This document shows positions 1 to 10,560 of a stretch of 64,000 bases of DNA, one piece after another (within the stretch, counting starts at the first letter, position 1; every line of letters begins with the position of its first letter). A program made the translations under genes and the position numbers. Source of the stretch: Saccharina japonica (taxonomy: Eukaryota > Sar > Phaeophyceae > Laminariales > Laminariaceae); contig MEHQ01003655.1 in assembly GCA_008828725.1 (NCBI GenBank), forward strand, positions 53,105 through 117,104, in the 5' to 3' direction. The notes under the pieces were generated by a model. The model ran no database searches and was not told the DNA's origin. It saw nothing but the letters and a program-made list of their open reading frames with translations.

Positions 1-273
1 GCATGATGTGGAAACGTTTGGTAAATACCTGGTATCAGGTATAATAATCGTATTGGTAGTACTTGGAAGGCGGTATCTTAGATGGGAACCAGGGGTTCCC
101 AGATGGCCTTTGGCCCATCTCGCCTGCCTTTCCAGTCGTTCATCACGCAAGCGGAATATACTGCTCTTCTTCTGTCTCTACGCAAACAACACACGTGAGT
201 ACCAACGAGTACCCGTTCCATAGGCTGACCTGGCTAGGGATACCCTGTCCTCTTATACCTAGCTTCCTCACAG
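1..273 (+). repeat. LTR fragment, family 1, copy 1 (probable solo or truncated LTR)
   Basis: This stretch is diverged but clearly similar to 15,264-15,495 (same strand) and to the reverse complement of 31,006-31,293. Shared landmarks in order are a TAAATACCTGGTA block, GGGAACCAGG, a CTGCTCTTCTTCT block where the better-preserved copy has AATAAA just upstream, a CGAGTACCCGTTC block, and AGGCTGACCTGGCTAGGGAT near the end. The order fits a promoter-poly(A) LTR layout. No internal retrotransposon coding sequence follows, and the left end may lie outside the window. The short reading frames across it carry no recognisable protein. Confidence 0.5.
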
Positions 274-1216
274 TATGGCATGTTTTGGTGGCGCTTTGTT
301 GTGGCAAACGTATCGCGCACAAATATTATCGAGTCTCCCTTGTGTCAAAACTAAGTGATTGCTTGAAATACTGCGAGTGGAGGATCAATAATTTAACGAC
401 CCTATCGGCCTACTCTCTTTACCGGATCGATGAGCATGTAGTATGTGCCTCGTAGGTGAAAACAAATTGAAAGCTTGAATTAGTATGGATTAAGTTAGCA
501 AATATATGTTAACGTTCTAAATAACGTGGTGTTACAGAGTCGGATCACCAATGCAAGTAACACGCTATAACACAATGTTACAAGCGCCGCCTTTTATTGT
601 TTCTCCTTTAGAAATTATATGTACGAGTATACTAATAATAACCTCTATTAATGTTGTTTATGTACTGCTGTACATATTATATAACACGAAAGCGTAATCC
701 TCAGCCTGCCGTACTAGCTTTCTTAGGAGGTATCCGGTGGATACCGTGTAACATAACAGGTACGTGTGATACTACTGTTGTCAATAGTAAGATAACACCC
801 CGTCAGACGAATTTCGAAGCTGTCATTTTCTCGACATTGGAGAGGAGGAGAGTGCAAGATCGCTGAGCGGTGCGGCTGTCTATGGACAATATGGACACAT
901 ATCCTGCCCACATGTTTCCAAAGCCACAATTTTCATTGTTTGGAGAATCCCGGCTCGGAAATTCGTTCCAGGGGTTTGTTATCATATTTTCTTGGTCACA
1001 ACACACGGCATAAGTGAGCACCAACGATAATACGGCCACCCAGTGGTATTACAGCAGCCATATATACCCGAGGGCCTTGTTTTCTCTCCCCGCCATTTTA
1101 TCCCGCCGAGTGTCTGCGGCGTCGGGCTCATTTTCTCTCTTCTCTACTCCCCCAACCCCTCTTCTCTCCCCCCTCTATCTCTCTCTCTCCTCTCTCTCTC
1201 TCTCGGTCTCTCTCTT

Positions 1217-1275
<59 letters not shown>

Positions 1276-1744
1276 ATCTCTCTATCTCTCACTGTCTCTC
1301 CCTCTCTCTCTCCCTCTCGACAGCCTTTTGCCTTTCCCAGCAGGAGGAGTCTCCGACAGCCACAATAGTTCGTAGTGTCTCCGCCGGCGAGCATACGAGG
1401 AAACAAGAAATCCCGACGGAGTTATTACCTGGTATGTACTGTAGTGCTTGGTATGTTGAAGTTAATGGTCAACAAGAACACACCTCCCTAGTCTCAAAAA
1501 CAAAATCCGTATTCTCGCCATATTAGATACATACCTGGCACTGGCCATCGTTTTCCCCTCGTCCATTTCATATGGAATACGCCCTGCACATTGCGAGATG
1601 GCAAGCGGAATAAGAACATGTATTTAGAGTATTCTTGTTAGCCTTGTCCTCCGACATTGTTGTGTATCATGGTAAGCTTCAATGTTGATCTCTCAAAACC
1701 ACTGCGAAATAAGAAAATCACGGAAAACACAGAAGAGAGCCCTC
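274..1744. other. Intergenic stretch with a CT microsatellite
   Basis: No gene is recognisable. Bases 1,176-1,312 are a nearly pure CT/TC run (longest uninterrupted part about 1,221-1,273), which creates artefactual Ser/Leu-rich and Arg/Glu-rich reading frames on both strands. The rest is unremarkable AT-balanced sequence. Confidence 0.7.
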
Positions 1745-2092
1745 TCGTCGAGGGCGTCCTGAAAAGTAATTTTTCGACACCTAACTACAGTATCTAGATT
1801 GGTCAGAATGGAAAATAATCGGAGCACTGTGATCGCTGCACGATTTAGAACAAACTAGTTTTTTTTTCTGAATTTTTCCAAAAACTAATCGCTTGGTTCT
1901 AAAGACCCCGCCCCCCTGAGCCTCGGAGGGGGGTTCTTTAAAATCGAGTGATCGGTTTTTGGAAAATTAAAAAAAAAAAACTTGCCTTGTGGCTAAATCG
2001 TCCAGGTGTTACAGTGCTCCGATTGTTTTTCCGTTCTGACCATTTTAGATGGTTAAGTGTCGATAAAATGCTTTTCGGACGCCCCTGCTCTC
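1745..2092. mobile_element. Small fold-back element (MITE-like palindrome)
   Basis: Two arms of roughly 165 bases (about 1,745-1,915 and 1,925-2,092) are diverged reverse complements. Matching landmarks are AGGGCGTCC...AAAAG against its complement near the right end, TGGTCAGAAtGGAAAA, and AATCGGAGCACTGT, followed by a T-rich block in the left arm and an A-rich block in the right. The centre carries a GC-rich turn (CCCCCC...GGGGGG near 1,910-1,936). No coding capacity is visible. A non-autonomous terminal-inverted-repeat transposon is the likeliest origin. Confidence 0.6.
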
Positions 2093-2300
2093 GTACAAAG
2101 TTTACCCCCTTTTGTGTACTCTATTCGTCCTTGCCTCATGCTCATACAATACAATATATTGATAAAACTAAAATACAGCTGTGAGATCGAAGATTTCGTC
2201 GAAACTCATACCAGGTATTTGCTACGTATTGTATATGTATGCAGCTGAGTGTGATACTTCGGTCGCGCGTACTTACGGGCGTTTGGTTTTTATATACTTC

Positions 2301-2757
2301 TGTAGTAGGACTGGGTGGGACGCAGGGTGTTATATTCCCTTGCAGGTTTGCATATCAAGCATTCTTGGTGTTGCTCACTTCCCGTAGACCCAATTGTAGA
2401 AGAGAAGCAGCTTTTATTAATCCCCAAGCCAGATGAGATCTGGCTCGGTGGGCTTCAAGTATGGCCCTTCCGATCATATAAGTAGTAGGACTGGGTGGGA
2501 CGCAGGGTGTTATATTCCCTTGCAGGTTTGCATATTAAGCATTCTTGGTGTTGCTCACTTCCCGTAGACCCAATTGTAGAAGAGAAGCAGCTTTTATTAA
2601 TCCCCGAGCCAGATGAGATCTGGCTCGGTGGGCTTCAAGTATGGCCCTTCCGATCATATAAATACCCCGAATACGAATGTCAACCAAGTATTACGAAAGC
2701 GAACCAATCACATAAAAATGAGTTAATTACCGGCCCTCAAGCCCATATACCATTACA
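2301..2757 (-). repeat. LTR, family 2, with an internal 180-bp tandem duplication
   Basis: Read on the minus strand this begins TGTAATGG and ends CCTACTACA, giving TG...CA termini. The segment beginning AGTAGGACTGGGTGGG at 2,304 is repeated exactly 180 bases later at 2,484 with only a few differences. Each copy holds, in minus orientation, a GAGCCAGATCTCATCTGGCTC-like hairpin followed by AATAAAAGC, a plausible poly(A) signal region. A shorter relative without the duplication lies at 4,665-4,935. No gag or pol sequence is attached. Confidence 0.6.
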
Positions 2758-3126
2758 CTAGCCCACCCTGATGAGCTGTATATGCAGAAATATGGGGAAA
2801 ACGCAGAAATCCCAATTCCCCCAACTAGAACATGAGTCGAAGATGCGTCTCCTCAACACCCCTCCCACGCCTCTAAGTTGCTAGGCTACGAAGCCGGGAA
2901 AAATCGCAAAGAAAGGCAATCGAACGTAAACGCAGGTGTGTTTTCCACACCGCACTGGATACTGATGTTGAGACGGATACTGTCCGCTACTATTTCGGTT
3001 GGTACAGGCACTGTCCTTATATATTGCGGCCAATGGAAATAGTTTTCCACACCTCATTGCGTACTGCTGATCAGACGGATACTATCCGTTACTATTCGGT
3101 TGGTACAGGCACTGTCGTTATATATA
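2758..3126 (-). mobile_element. Internal remnant of the family 2 LTR element, with a 102-bp tandem repeat
   Basis: Bases 2,758 to about 2,910 resemble 31,294-31,440, which also adjoins an LTR, so this is sequence next to the 3' LTR of related elements. It continues into two copies of a 102-base unit starting GTTTTCCACACC at 2,940 and 3,042. The second copy ends where the fold-back element at 3,127 begins. With LTR-like segments on both sides (2,301-2,757 and 4,665-4,935) and almost no internal DNA left, the whole resembles a deletion derivative or TRIM-like element that received a later insertion. Confidence 0.45.
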
Positions 3127-4648
3127 AGGGAAATGATCATTTGGGGGTATACCCCCTGGTTTTACAGCCATTAGGGGGTAGGGTCAAAATGCGCCCGCGG
3201 AACGCGCTCCCGCGGGCCCAAACAGGTCTCAAACGCCATTCTGGAGCCCTGGCCAGAAGCCCGAAGCCCATACCAAGCACGAACACAACTTTTTGTTTTT
3301 TCAGGCGCGTCCTTGGGCCTAACGGGACGGGAGCGCACGAGGGAGCATACGCAGTCCCCCCTTTGACCACATCTTGGGGGGGGATAAACCCACGTACCTA
3401 CTAAATGTATCTACTCTCCCTGATTGACCACTTTTTTCACCCCGTTTGACCGAAACCATACCCCCTTTTGACCATCTGCGACAGCCTCAAAAACGACTAC
3501 AGCAGTACGTACCCACGTCACCGCCCAACAGCCCGAATAGACCATGGGGCGGAACATCCAGAACTTGCGAGTAGTCGGGATCGTTTGCCTCCCAAGTAAT
3601 AAATATCAGCACAACTATACAAATCGAATATTTATGGACGATATGAAGATTATAGCTCTTCTAAGAAAACATGACGGTGATGGGGGAATCAGAACCCATA
3701 CGTGTATGATCGGTGTATGGGTCGTGAGTTGCTGGGTGCTTGGTGATTGGTGCTTCGTTCTTGGGTGCTGTGGGTTATGGATGCTCGGTGTTGGGTTGTT
3801 GGACGGGAGGGGTCTTTGGGACACGAGCAACATCAGGCGCAACGAACGGTCGTTAGTCTTCTTGAGAAGTGCTTTTCTCCTGTCCCCAACGTGTCCATCC
3901 CCGACGGTAGGCTGGTGTGTTCGAGTGCAGATCACCAAGCACCAAGCACCCAGCAACCCACGACCCATACGCCCAATATACACGTATGTGTTCTGATTCC
4001 CCCATCACCGTAGCAACCAAGCACCAAGCACCAAGCACCCAGCAACTCACGACCCATGCGCCGAGTATACACGTGTGTGTTCTGATTCCACCATCACCGT
4101 CATGTTTTCTCAGAAGAGCCATAATCTTCATATCGTCTATAAAGATTTGATTTGTACAGTTGTGCCGAGATATACTTCTTGGGAGGCAAACGATCCCGAC
4201 TACTCGCAAGTTCTGGATATTCCCCCCCGTGGTCTATTCGGGCTGTTGGGTGGTGACGTGGATACGTACTGCTGTAGTCGTTTTTGGGGCTGTCGCAGAC
4301 GGTCAAAAGGGGGTGTGGTTCGGTCAAACGGGGTGAATAAAGTGGTCAATCGGGGGGAGTAGATAAATTTGGTAGGTACGTGGGTTTATCCCCCCCCAAG
4401 ATATGGTCAAAGGGGGGACTTCGTTTGCTCCATCGTACGCCGCCGTCCCGTTAGGTCCAAGGACGGGCCTGAAAAAAAAGAAGAAAATTGTGTGCGTGCT
4501 TGGCATGGGCTTCGGGCATCTCGCCAGGGCTTCGGAATGGCGTTTGATGCCTGTTTGGACCCGCGGGAGCGCGTTCCGCGGGCGCCTTTTGACCCTACCC
4601 CAAACGGCCGTAAAACCAGGGGGTATACCCCCAAATGATCATTTCCCT
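3127..4648. mobile_element. Long fold-back element, about 640-bp inverted arms
   Basis: The left end AGGGAAATGATCATTTGGGG is matched by the exact reverse complement at 4,629-4,648. Arms of about 640 bases (3,127 to about 3,770 and about 4,005 to 4,648) are long diverged reverse complements. They share GTATACCCCC, the CGCGGG palindromes and the TTTGACCAC blocks. The right arm carries an extra tandem copy of its inner 100 bases (AGCACCCAGCAAC...). Flanks are TA-rich, with ATATA on both sides as a candidate target duplication. No transposase is visible, and the reading frames on both strands mirror each other. It was probably mobilised in trans. Confidence 0.75.
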
Positions 4649-4664
4649 ATATATAATCGCCACG

Positions 4665-4935
4665 TGAAATAGGACTGGGTGGGACACAGAGTATCCGCTT
4701 GCAGGTTTTTTTAGTAAGCATCCTTGGTGTTACTCACCTTTCGTAGAACCGAGCGTAGAAGAGAAGCGGCTTTTAATAATTCCCGAGCCAGATGACACAT
4801 GGCTCGGTGGGCTTCGAGTATGGCTCTCTCGATCTTATAAATACGCCGAATATGAATGTCATCCACGCATTACGAAAACGAACCAATTACGTATGAATGA
4901 GGCTATTACCGGCCTTCCAAGCCCATACCATTACA
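4665..4935 (-). repeat. LTR, family 2, second copy without the duplication
   Basis: This is diverged from 2,484-2,757 but collinear: AGGACTGGGTGGGAC at the left, the GAGCCAGATGACACATGGCTC hairpin, the TATAAATA-type block and a CCATTACA terminus (TGTAATGG on the minus strand). It has the same orientation as the 2,301-2,757 copy, with only a short gap and the fold-back insertion between them. It could be the 5' LTR of the same remnant element. Confidence 0.55.
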
Positions 4936-4943
4936 CTTCGTAC

Positions 4944-5964
4944 AGGGATGGTAATATGAGAAAGACCGGTTTTCTAGGAAAAATCTTGGTGCATGAATGT
5001 TTTTGTAGAATCCCAAAAACTGAACAACCCAGACTGAAAATACGTATTTACATACATACGTAGTCGTACACCAAAAGCAGCTTGCCCCACCGATCGATTT
5101 GACAAAAGAGAGGGTCTGTACGGTAACACAACGACGTGATGTTCCCCTCAAATAAAGGCCGGAGTTATTTGAGAGCTCTTGTGCCCGTGTCACTCTCCTC
5201 AGATTTGCTGGCGAGACGCGTTTCTGCAAACTGCAAAAAACACTGCAAGTCGGTTGTCCAGCTGCGTGCACCAGGAAAAGTAATAGGGCCAGAGGTATGA
5301 TGAAATCGCCCCTAAGCATGGATGAGGACCATCCCAACACGTAGAGCAACACCGCAAGGTAGACACTTTTTGGTTCTAACGCTTGCAGCGTGCGATGTGT
5401 GCGCTCAGCTTGGCTCGTTTCAGCAGTAGAAACACACACTACTGATGTAAACTTCGAGGTATAATGTAAATATTTACTGACGCGCTGTTTTGAGAGTCGG
5501 TTTATGGCTGGAACGAGCCAAGATGACCGCATACCATACGCCGCACGCTGCAGGCGTAGAACTGAAAAAAGTCAAAGTTACTTATCGTCCGCAGCCCTTG
5601 TTTAGGGGCGGTTTCAGCCTACCTCTTGGCCCATTACTTTTCCTGGTGAACGCAGCTGGACAACAAGCTTGCAGTGTTTGTTGCAGTTCGGAGAGACTCG
5701 CCTTGCCAGCAGACCCGAGGACAGTACGCCGGCCACAAGTGCTCAAAGGGCGCCGGGGTTCATTGAGGGGAGCAATATGTCCGTGGGGTAGTGAACGTAC
5801 AGGCCTTCTATTCCGTCTAATCGATCGGTGGGGCAAAGTGCCTTGGTTGTATACGTATCTTCATTCTGGGCTGTTAAATACTTTTGCGATTTCACCAAAA
5901 AACAAAATACGGTATATCAGGACTTTTCCTGGAAAAAACTGGTAGTTACCATATAACGATCCCT
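4944..5964. mobile_element. Fold-back element with about 380-bp diverged inverted arms
   Basis: The arms at about 4,944-5,318 and 5,595-5,964 are diverged reverse complements. The ends read AGGGATGGTAATATG on the left and, complemented, AGGGATCGTTATATG on the right. Inner matching blocks include GTCCAGCTGCGT...CCAGGAAAAGTAAT and CGCCCCTAA. The centre (about 5,320-5,590) is unrelated. No transposase is seen. Greater arm divergence than at 3,127-4,648 suggests an older insertion. Confidence 0.6.
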
Positions 5965-6174
5965 TTATGAATGCATGTAACAAAATTGCAGGTGCTGCTG
6001 TATGAACGCTTCACAGTATTTCTTGGACGTAAGTCCCAGCCATTTCCGCGATACCTCGCGATAAGGTCCACCTGGCGGTCCGCAACTCAAGCATCGTGCT
6101 CTCGAACCCCTATTCTGCCTACTCTGGCAAGGGTGGCCTCGGCCGCTCCCAACCCCGTGTCTCACAGGGGTGCG
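5965..6174. other. Spacer
   Basis: Between the fold-back element and the MITE I see no recognisable coding sequence or repeat. Confidence 0.5.
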
Positions 6175-6422
6175 GACGCGTGCTACGACAAATATAGCAC
6201 TTTTTGGCTGAAATTATTTCTGAATGATCGAGCTGCTTAACCCAAAATCGGCGGACTGTCATAATTGTTTTGGAATATTTTTCCTTGTTGGCTTCGGCCA
6301 TGGGATTTTCAATCGGATAGCTCTTTTACATTCCTCCAAAATCAGTTTGGTGTTAGGATGTAGAGCTCTTCAAGTAAGGAGCTCCACCGAAAACATGGTG
6401 CACCTCTATCGTAGCATGCGTC
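6175..6422 (-). mobile_element. MITE, GACGC/GCGTC family, copy A
   Basis: This 248-base element begins GACGCGTGCTACGA and ends TATCGTAGCATGCGTC, so its termini are inverted repeats. It is the reverse complement of related copies at 53,806-54,055 and 51,546-51,915. Shared internal blocks are AGCACTTTTTGGCTGAAA, TTCTGAATGATCGAGCT, AACCCAAAATCGGCGGACTGTCAT and CTCCACCGAAAACATGGTGCACCTC. It has no coding capacity. Confidence 0.75.
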
Positions 6423-7012
6423 GGCGATTTTGTTTGTTATAGTGCAGGCCTCTTTGTCACGGGCTCGCCATACGTACGTCGTATTTTCTGACAGTTCCGT
6501 GCGGGATGATTCCCTGTTTGGACTGTGCGATCCACAAAAATATCTACCGCGTGCGCCCTTCGGGAGCGCGTCGAGATTTTATTCTAGCGAGGCGGTGAAC
6601 GTCTTCGTGCAATTTGTCCGGTATCGTGCCCGCCGGCCTGGTTTCTACCGGACAGGTCTCGCGTGCGCCATGCGGGCGGTGGACGCTACAACGTTCACAT
6701 AAAATGCGTTCATTAAGAGCACATTATTTGTTGTGTTTTTACACCAAACATGCATGATCCGAGATTACGCGTTTTGTGTCGACGACGAGCTCGGGGTTTT
6801 ATAGACTGCCTACGATGGTCCACGGGTGGCCACACGACCCCCCGTGCCACGGTAGAGAGGGTTTCCGTGCGATGTGGTAGGTGAACTACTGACTGCGCGG
6901 GGTGGTTTTCAACCCCGATGCCGAGGAGATCGTTCCAAGAGAAGAGAGGGAGCATCGCCACAGCGGAGAGCGCAATGCGTGCAGCTTGGGGAGTTGAGAG
7001 GCTGGGCATCGC

Positions 7013-8895
7013 GTGGGTAAGCAAACACCCCGACCGCAAGGACGCGAGTGTCGGGGTTTGGATGGGCTGGGATGGCTGAACCCAGCCATTAGAAACGACG
7101 GCATGCACCGGGCTAGAAAACAGAGAGCTTACATCGTGATAAAAGGAAACGTACAGAGACAAATAAGCAAACTACGGAAGGGTCGGATCACGCGTCGGCT
7201 GGCAAAGCTTGCAGCACGCGTGGCCCGAGCGGGGCAGAAAGAAGCACTTGTGGTGGTAGCGACCTACAATGTGCGGAACCTGGCTGTGAAAGGGAGGAAC
7301 GCTAATGGGCGTACCAAGTGTGCTGGCGAAGACCCGACAACTTGGCTGTAACTTCATCGGTCTGCAGGAAAACTGACTTTTCTGAAGCGGGATACCGAGT
7401 TTTCTGTTCTGGCCAAGAAGACACGGGAGGCAGGCAAGGACTATACGGGGTTGGTTTGGCAGTCAAGGAAACGATATGCCGTAAGTCCGTTTATACCCAC
7501 CAGTTGATTGACGAACGCTTCATGTCTATGCGCTCCGAGTTGGCTGTTGAACGCGTTGCCGTTAACCTAGTCGTTGTCTATGCCCCAACGGAAGCTAGCC
7601 TCAACACACAGCTGAAAGAGGAGTTTTGGAAGAAGGTGGGACACATGGTCGAACAAAGTCCAACAAAAGAATGTCTGTTCGTACTGGTAGATGCAGACGC
7701 GAGGACTGGACAGATAGTGGAAGGGTGTGGTGACGGTAGGGTGCTTGGAGCATACGGGAGTGATGAGCTTAACAGTAACGGCAAACGCCTGCTGGCATTC
7801 GCTTCAGACAACAAGCTCGCTCTCATGAACACGTTTTTTAGCACACGTAAGGGTGGAATATCTCATACGTTCAACGGCATCAGCAGCCGCAATGGTCAGA
7901 AGCGGATTGACTACATTCTAACTCGCCGGGCACACCGATGTCGCGTGTGTGATGTGAAGGTCCACCCCCAACCTCCGCCCGCACCCAGGGCGGATTCAGA
8001 ACATAATGTCGTATACGCCATGGTCCGCCGTAGCGGTCGTCCTGCACCCAACCGAAACGTGCGAACGAAGAACGAAATCCGGCCTTTCGATGGGCAGAAG
8101 TTTAGATCTGACGGAGATTGCAGGCGGGGAGTAATGACGCAGATCCTCTCCAAGCTTCCTTTCCTACCCTCGCAACCGAACAGTATTTCTGAAGTGGCCG
8201 AATCCTTTGCGGGCATAATTATTGATGAGGTAGCGAAAGAAGTACCACCCCCGCCGCGCCGCACGCACAAACTCGGGTGGTGCGAGAACGCTGAAACCGC
8301 AGCCGCGTTCCTAATAGCATGGGATGCGAGGGATGATGCCCGACGATCCATGCGTATTAAGAGGGACAAAACTACGTGGAAGACGCTGAGGACGGCGTGG
8401 CCGAACCTGCGAGAGGTGATTGACGCAGGATTACATGCCTACTTCAAAGAGTATCTTGCTGAAACAGAGATACTCCTCGCTGCCAACGACCAGCGGGAGT
8501 TTTACAAGCACCTGAAGGGCACGATGGCGTTGGACGGTCGAAAAGCGGGAAGTAAGCAGTTCATCATGGACGAGGATGGCCCGCTACGAAGGAGCAAGGT
8601 GCGCATTTTTGAACGGTGGGAGGGGTTTTTCGGCACTCACCTCACCGCGAGATCGTCTAATGTTGACCCAACCATCAGGGCCCTATATCCACAACGACCG
8701 TTGGCACCATCGCTTGGAGATGAACCGACCATGGATGTCATGACCGTGGTAATTCGGGGTATGCTAAACTGGAAAACGGTGGGACCAGACTCCCTTCCGG
8801 CCGAGTTACTGAAATTGGACCACCCCGGATTCATCTGGTACTCAAACAACTTGCTTGTCAATGTGTGGAGAATGCATGAGGTTCCCCAGCAGTGA
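7013..8895 (+). pseudogene. LINE A endonuclease part (broken)
   Basis: The endonuclease/exonuclease/phosphatase domain nicks target DNA for target-primed reverse transcription. Visible motifs are ATYNVRNL near 7,261, IGLQE near 7,350 (in a third frame), VYAPTEA near 7,580, VDADARTG near 7,687, and SHTFNGI...RIDYILT at 7,861-7,922. DSEHNVVYA near 7,993-8,020 sits where active enzymes have an S-D-H motif, so Asp appears replaced by Glu. The coding frame changes near 7,315 and again near 7,365, apparently from small deletions. The long open stretch 7,366-8,892 ends at TGA 8,893-8,895, where flanking codons (Gln-Gln before, Lys-Tyr-Ala after) suggest a former Trp codon. Confidence 0.8.
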
Positions 8896-10533
8896 AAATA
8901 TGCGACCATCAAGGTCATTGACAAAAAAAAAGGATCGATCCGATTGCAACAACTACAGAGGAATTTCGTTTGTTGCCCATTCAGTCAAAGTATTGCTGAA
9001 AATGGTTGCGTCACGTCTTAGCAATTACTGCGAGGCCGAAGGGATACTGCCCGAGCAACAGTGCGGCTTTCGCCTAGCACGACCGACAGCCGAAATGCTA
9101 TTCGTCGTGCATCGATCGCAAGAACTCGGCCGAGCCAAATAAATGCCCCTGTACATGTGCAGCTGCAGAAGGCTTATGACTCCGTCGACCGAGAGTTGTT
9201 GTGGGTGGTGCTCGCACGCTTCGGCATACCAGAGAAGATGTTTACCGTTATCCGCCAATTCCGCGAAGGCATGCGAGCTCGCGTGTGCACGGATGACAGT
9301 GAGCACTCTGAGTGGTTCGATGCCACTCACGGGCTGCGGCAAGGGTGTGTGCTGTCACCGCTTCTGTTTAAAGCCTTCTTCGCTGCTGTGATACACGCCG
9401 TGCTGATACACTTCAGTGAGGACCCAGACATCTTGAGAGACCTGGTTCACCTCGAGGAGGACATCGGGGAGGATGGAGTGAGGGGGGACCCACTAGCACG
9501 TGTACGGAGGGCAATATAGGGTATTCTGTACGCCGACGATGCAGGTATTGCGTCTAAGTTGGCGGAAGGGCTTGCGAAAAGGATGACCGTTATTGTAACT
9601 GTTTTCGAGCAGCTAGTATCACCGTATGCGAAACGAAAACGGAGGCTATGCTGCTGCGAACACCAACCAGGCACTCCGGACCTCACCACTCGTCTCTGAA
9701 GCAGTGTACCAGGTTTACCAACAGACCCAACAGACGATGCAAGTTTTGTTACTTGGTGGTCTTGTAATCGAAAGTGCAGACATTATGCCAGAGATCGAAC
9801 GACGCATCCAACTCACAAGGGCATTCTACAATCGGTTCAAGCGGGAGCTGTACGATATGGAGGATGCCCCGTTTACTCTAAACGTGCGCATGCTAAAGGC
9901 CGAGGTGATGGAGACACTGCTGTACGGGTGTATGACGTGGACCGTTGGCCAGGAGCACTTCGCTGAGCTACGAACGGCACATTACAACTTCCTCCCACAG
10001 ATCATTGGTTTCCAGCGCCAACAACGCACTGACCATCGCATGTCGTGCGTCAAGAAGGCACAATGCAAGAGCGTTGAGACGACCATTCGTACACGGCGCC
10101 TCCTCTTTGCGGGGCCGTACAGTCGCACGATCAATGGGCGGCTGACCCGGCGGGTGATGTTTGGGACGATCGTGGGTGGAACAAACCCGGGACCTGGCCG
10201 ACCAGAAGCAAACTGGGCCCAGTGTCTAGCAGACGACCCCGGGGTTTTTCGAGCGACAGAGGGCTCCACATAAAGCTCTCCGTTACTGTTCGGAGCAGAG
10301 ACGCTACTATGGCCGAGGGCGGCTAAGAAGCGTGGAGTGTGGTATCGGGGAGTCGTTGAGGCGGCGGACCATTTCATGGCGAGCGGGCACAGGGCCGAAG
10401 CGGAGAAGGGCTGGCTACGGCATGCAGCTGAGGACGCCAAGAGAGGCGACCAGGAGAGATGGGGGGGGGGGGGGGGGGGGGGCGTACTGATACAGCTGTC
10501 GACGAATGCAGAAACGAAATGGTAGATCGTTCG
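8896..10533 (+). pseudogene. LINE A reverse transcriptase and C-terminal part (broken)
   Basis: The reverse transcriptase motifs run in order but in changing frames. NWKTVGPDSLPAELL lies just before the nonsense codon (near 8,770). [10 protein letters not shown] (8,941-8,970) follows an A9 run (8,923-8,931) where the frame shifts. QCGFR is near 9,060. LQKAYDSVDRE is near 9,163, with the preceding catalytic-Asp segment missing. GLRQGCVLSPLLF is near 9,330, and the YADD box is at 9,529-9,540. Stops interrupt at 9,140-9,142 and 9,517-9,519 (TAG immediately before GILYADDAG). Another frame change lies near 9,620-9,660. The C-terminal region reads to about 10,260 and, after a further shift, 10,337-10,525, including a poly-glycine run encoded by G20 at 10,462-10,481. 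It cannot be active. Confidence 0.8.
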
Positions 10534-10560
10534 GCAAGGTATCGGTTCGACTAACCCTTC

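Larger units (their letters stand above)
6423..10560 (+). mobile_element. Degenerate non-LTR retrotransposon (LINE A), apurinic-like endonuclease plus reverse transcriptase
   Basis: The body is one ORF-type polyprotein broken into several frames: endonuclease/exonuclease/phosphatase domain first, reverse transcriptase second, C-terminal extension last. The order is that of RTE-like and related LINEs. The leader 6,423-7,012 has no recognisable protein and is presumed 5' untranslated region; its left boundary is uncertain. The right end after about 10,530 has no obvious poly(A) tail. The resemblance to a LINE family seen in brown algal genomes is from memory. Confidence 0.8.

Noticed and set aside
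1014..1526. Ser/Leu-rich and Arg/Glu-rich open frames
   Set aside because: Produced by the CT microsatellite; both strands are open and no motif or codon bias is present.
3137..4672. Mirrored open frames of about 75-150 codons
   Set aside because: They arise from the inverted arms of the fold-back element and contain no transposase motif.
10462..10481. Poly-G run as another poly-C-tailed LINE end
   Set aside because: It lies inside the LINE A coding region, where it encodes glycines, and no LINE B 3' segment adjoins it.
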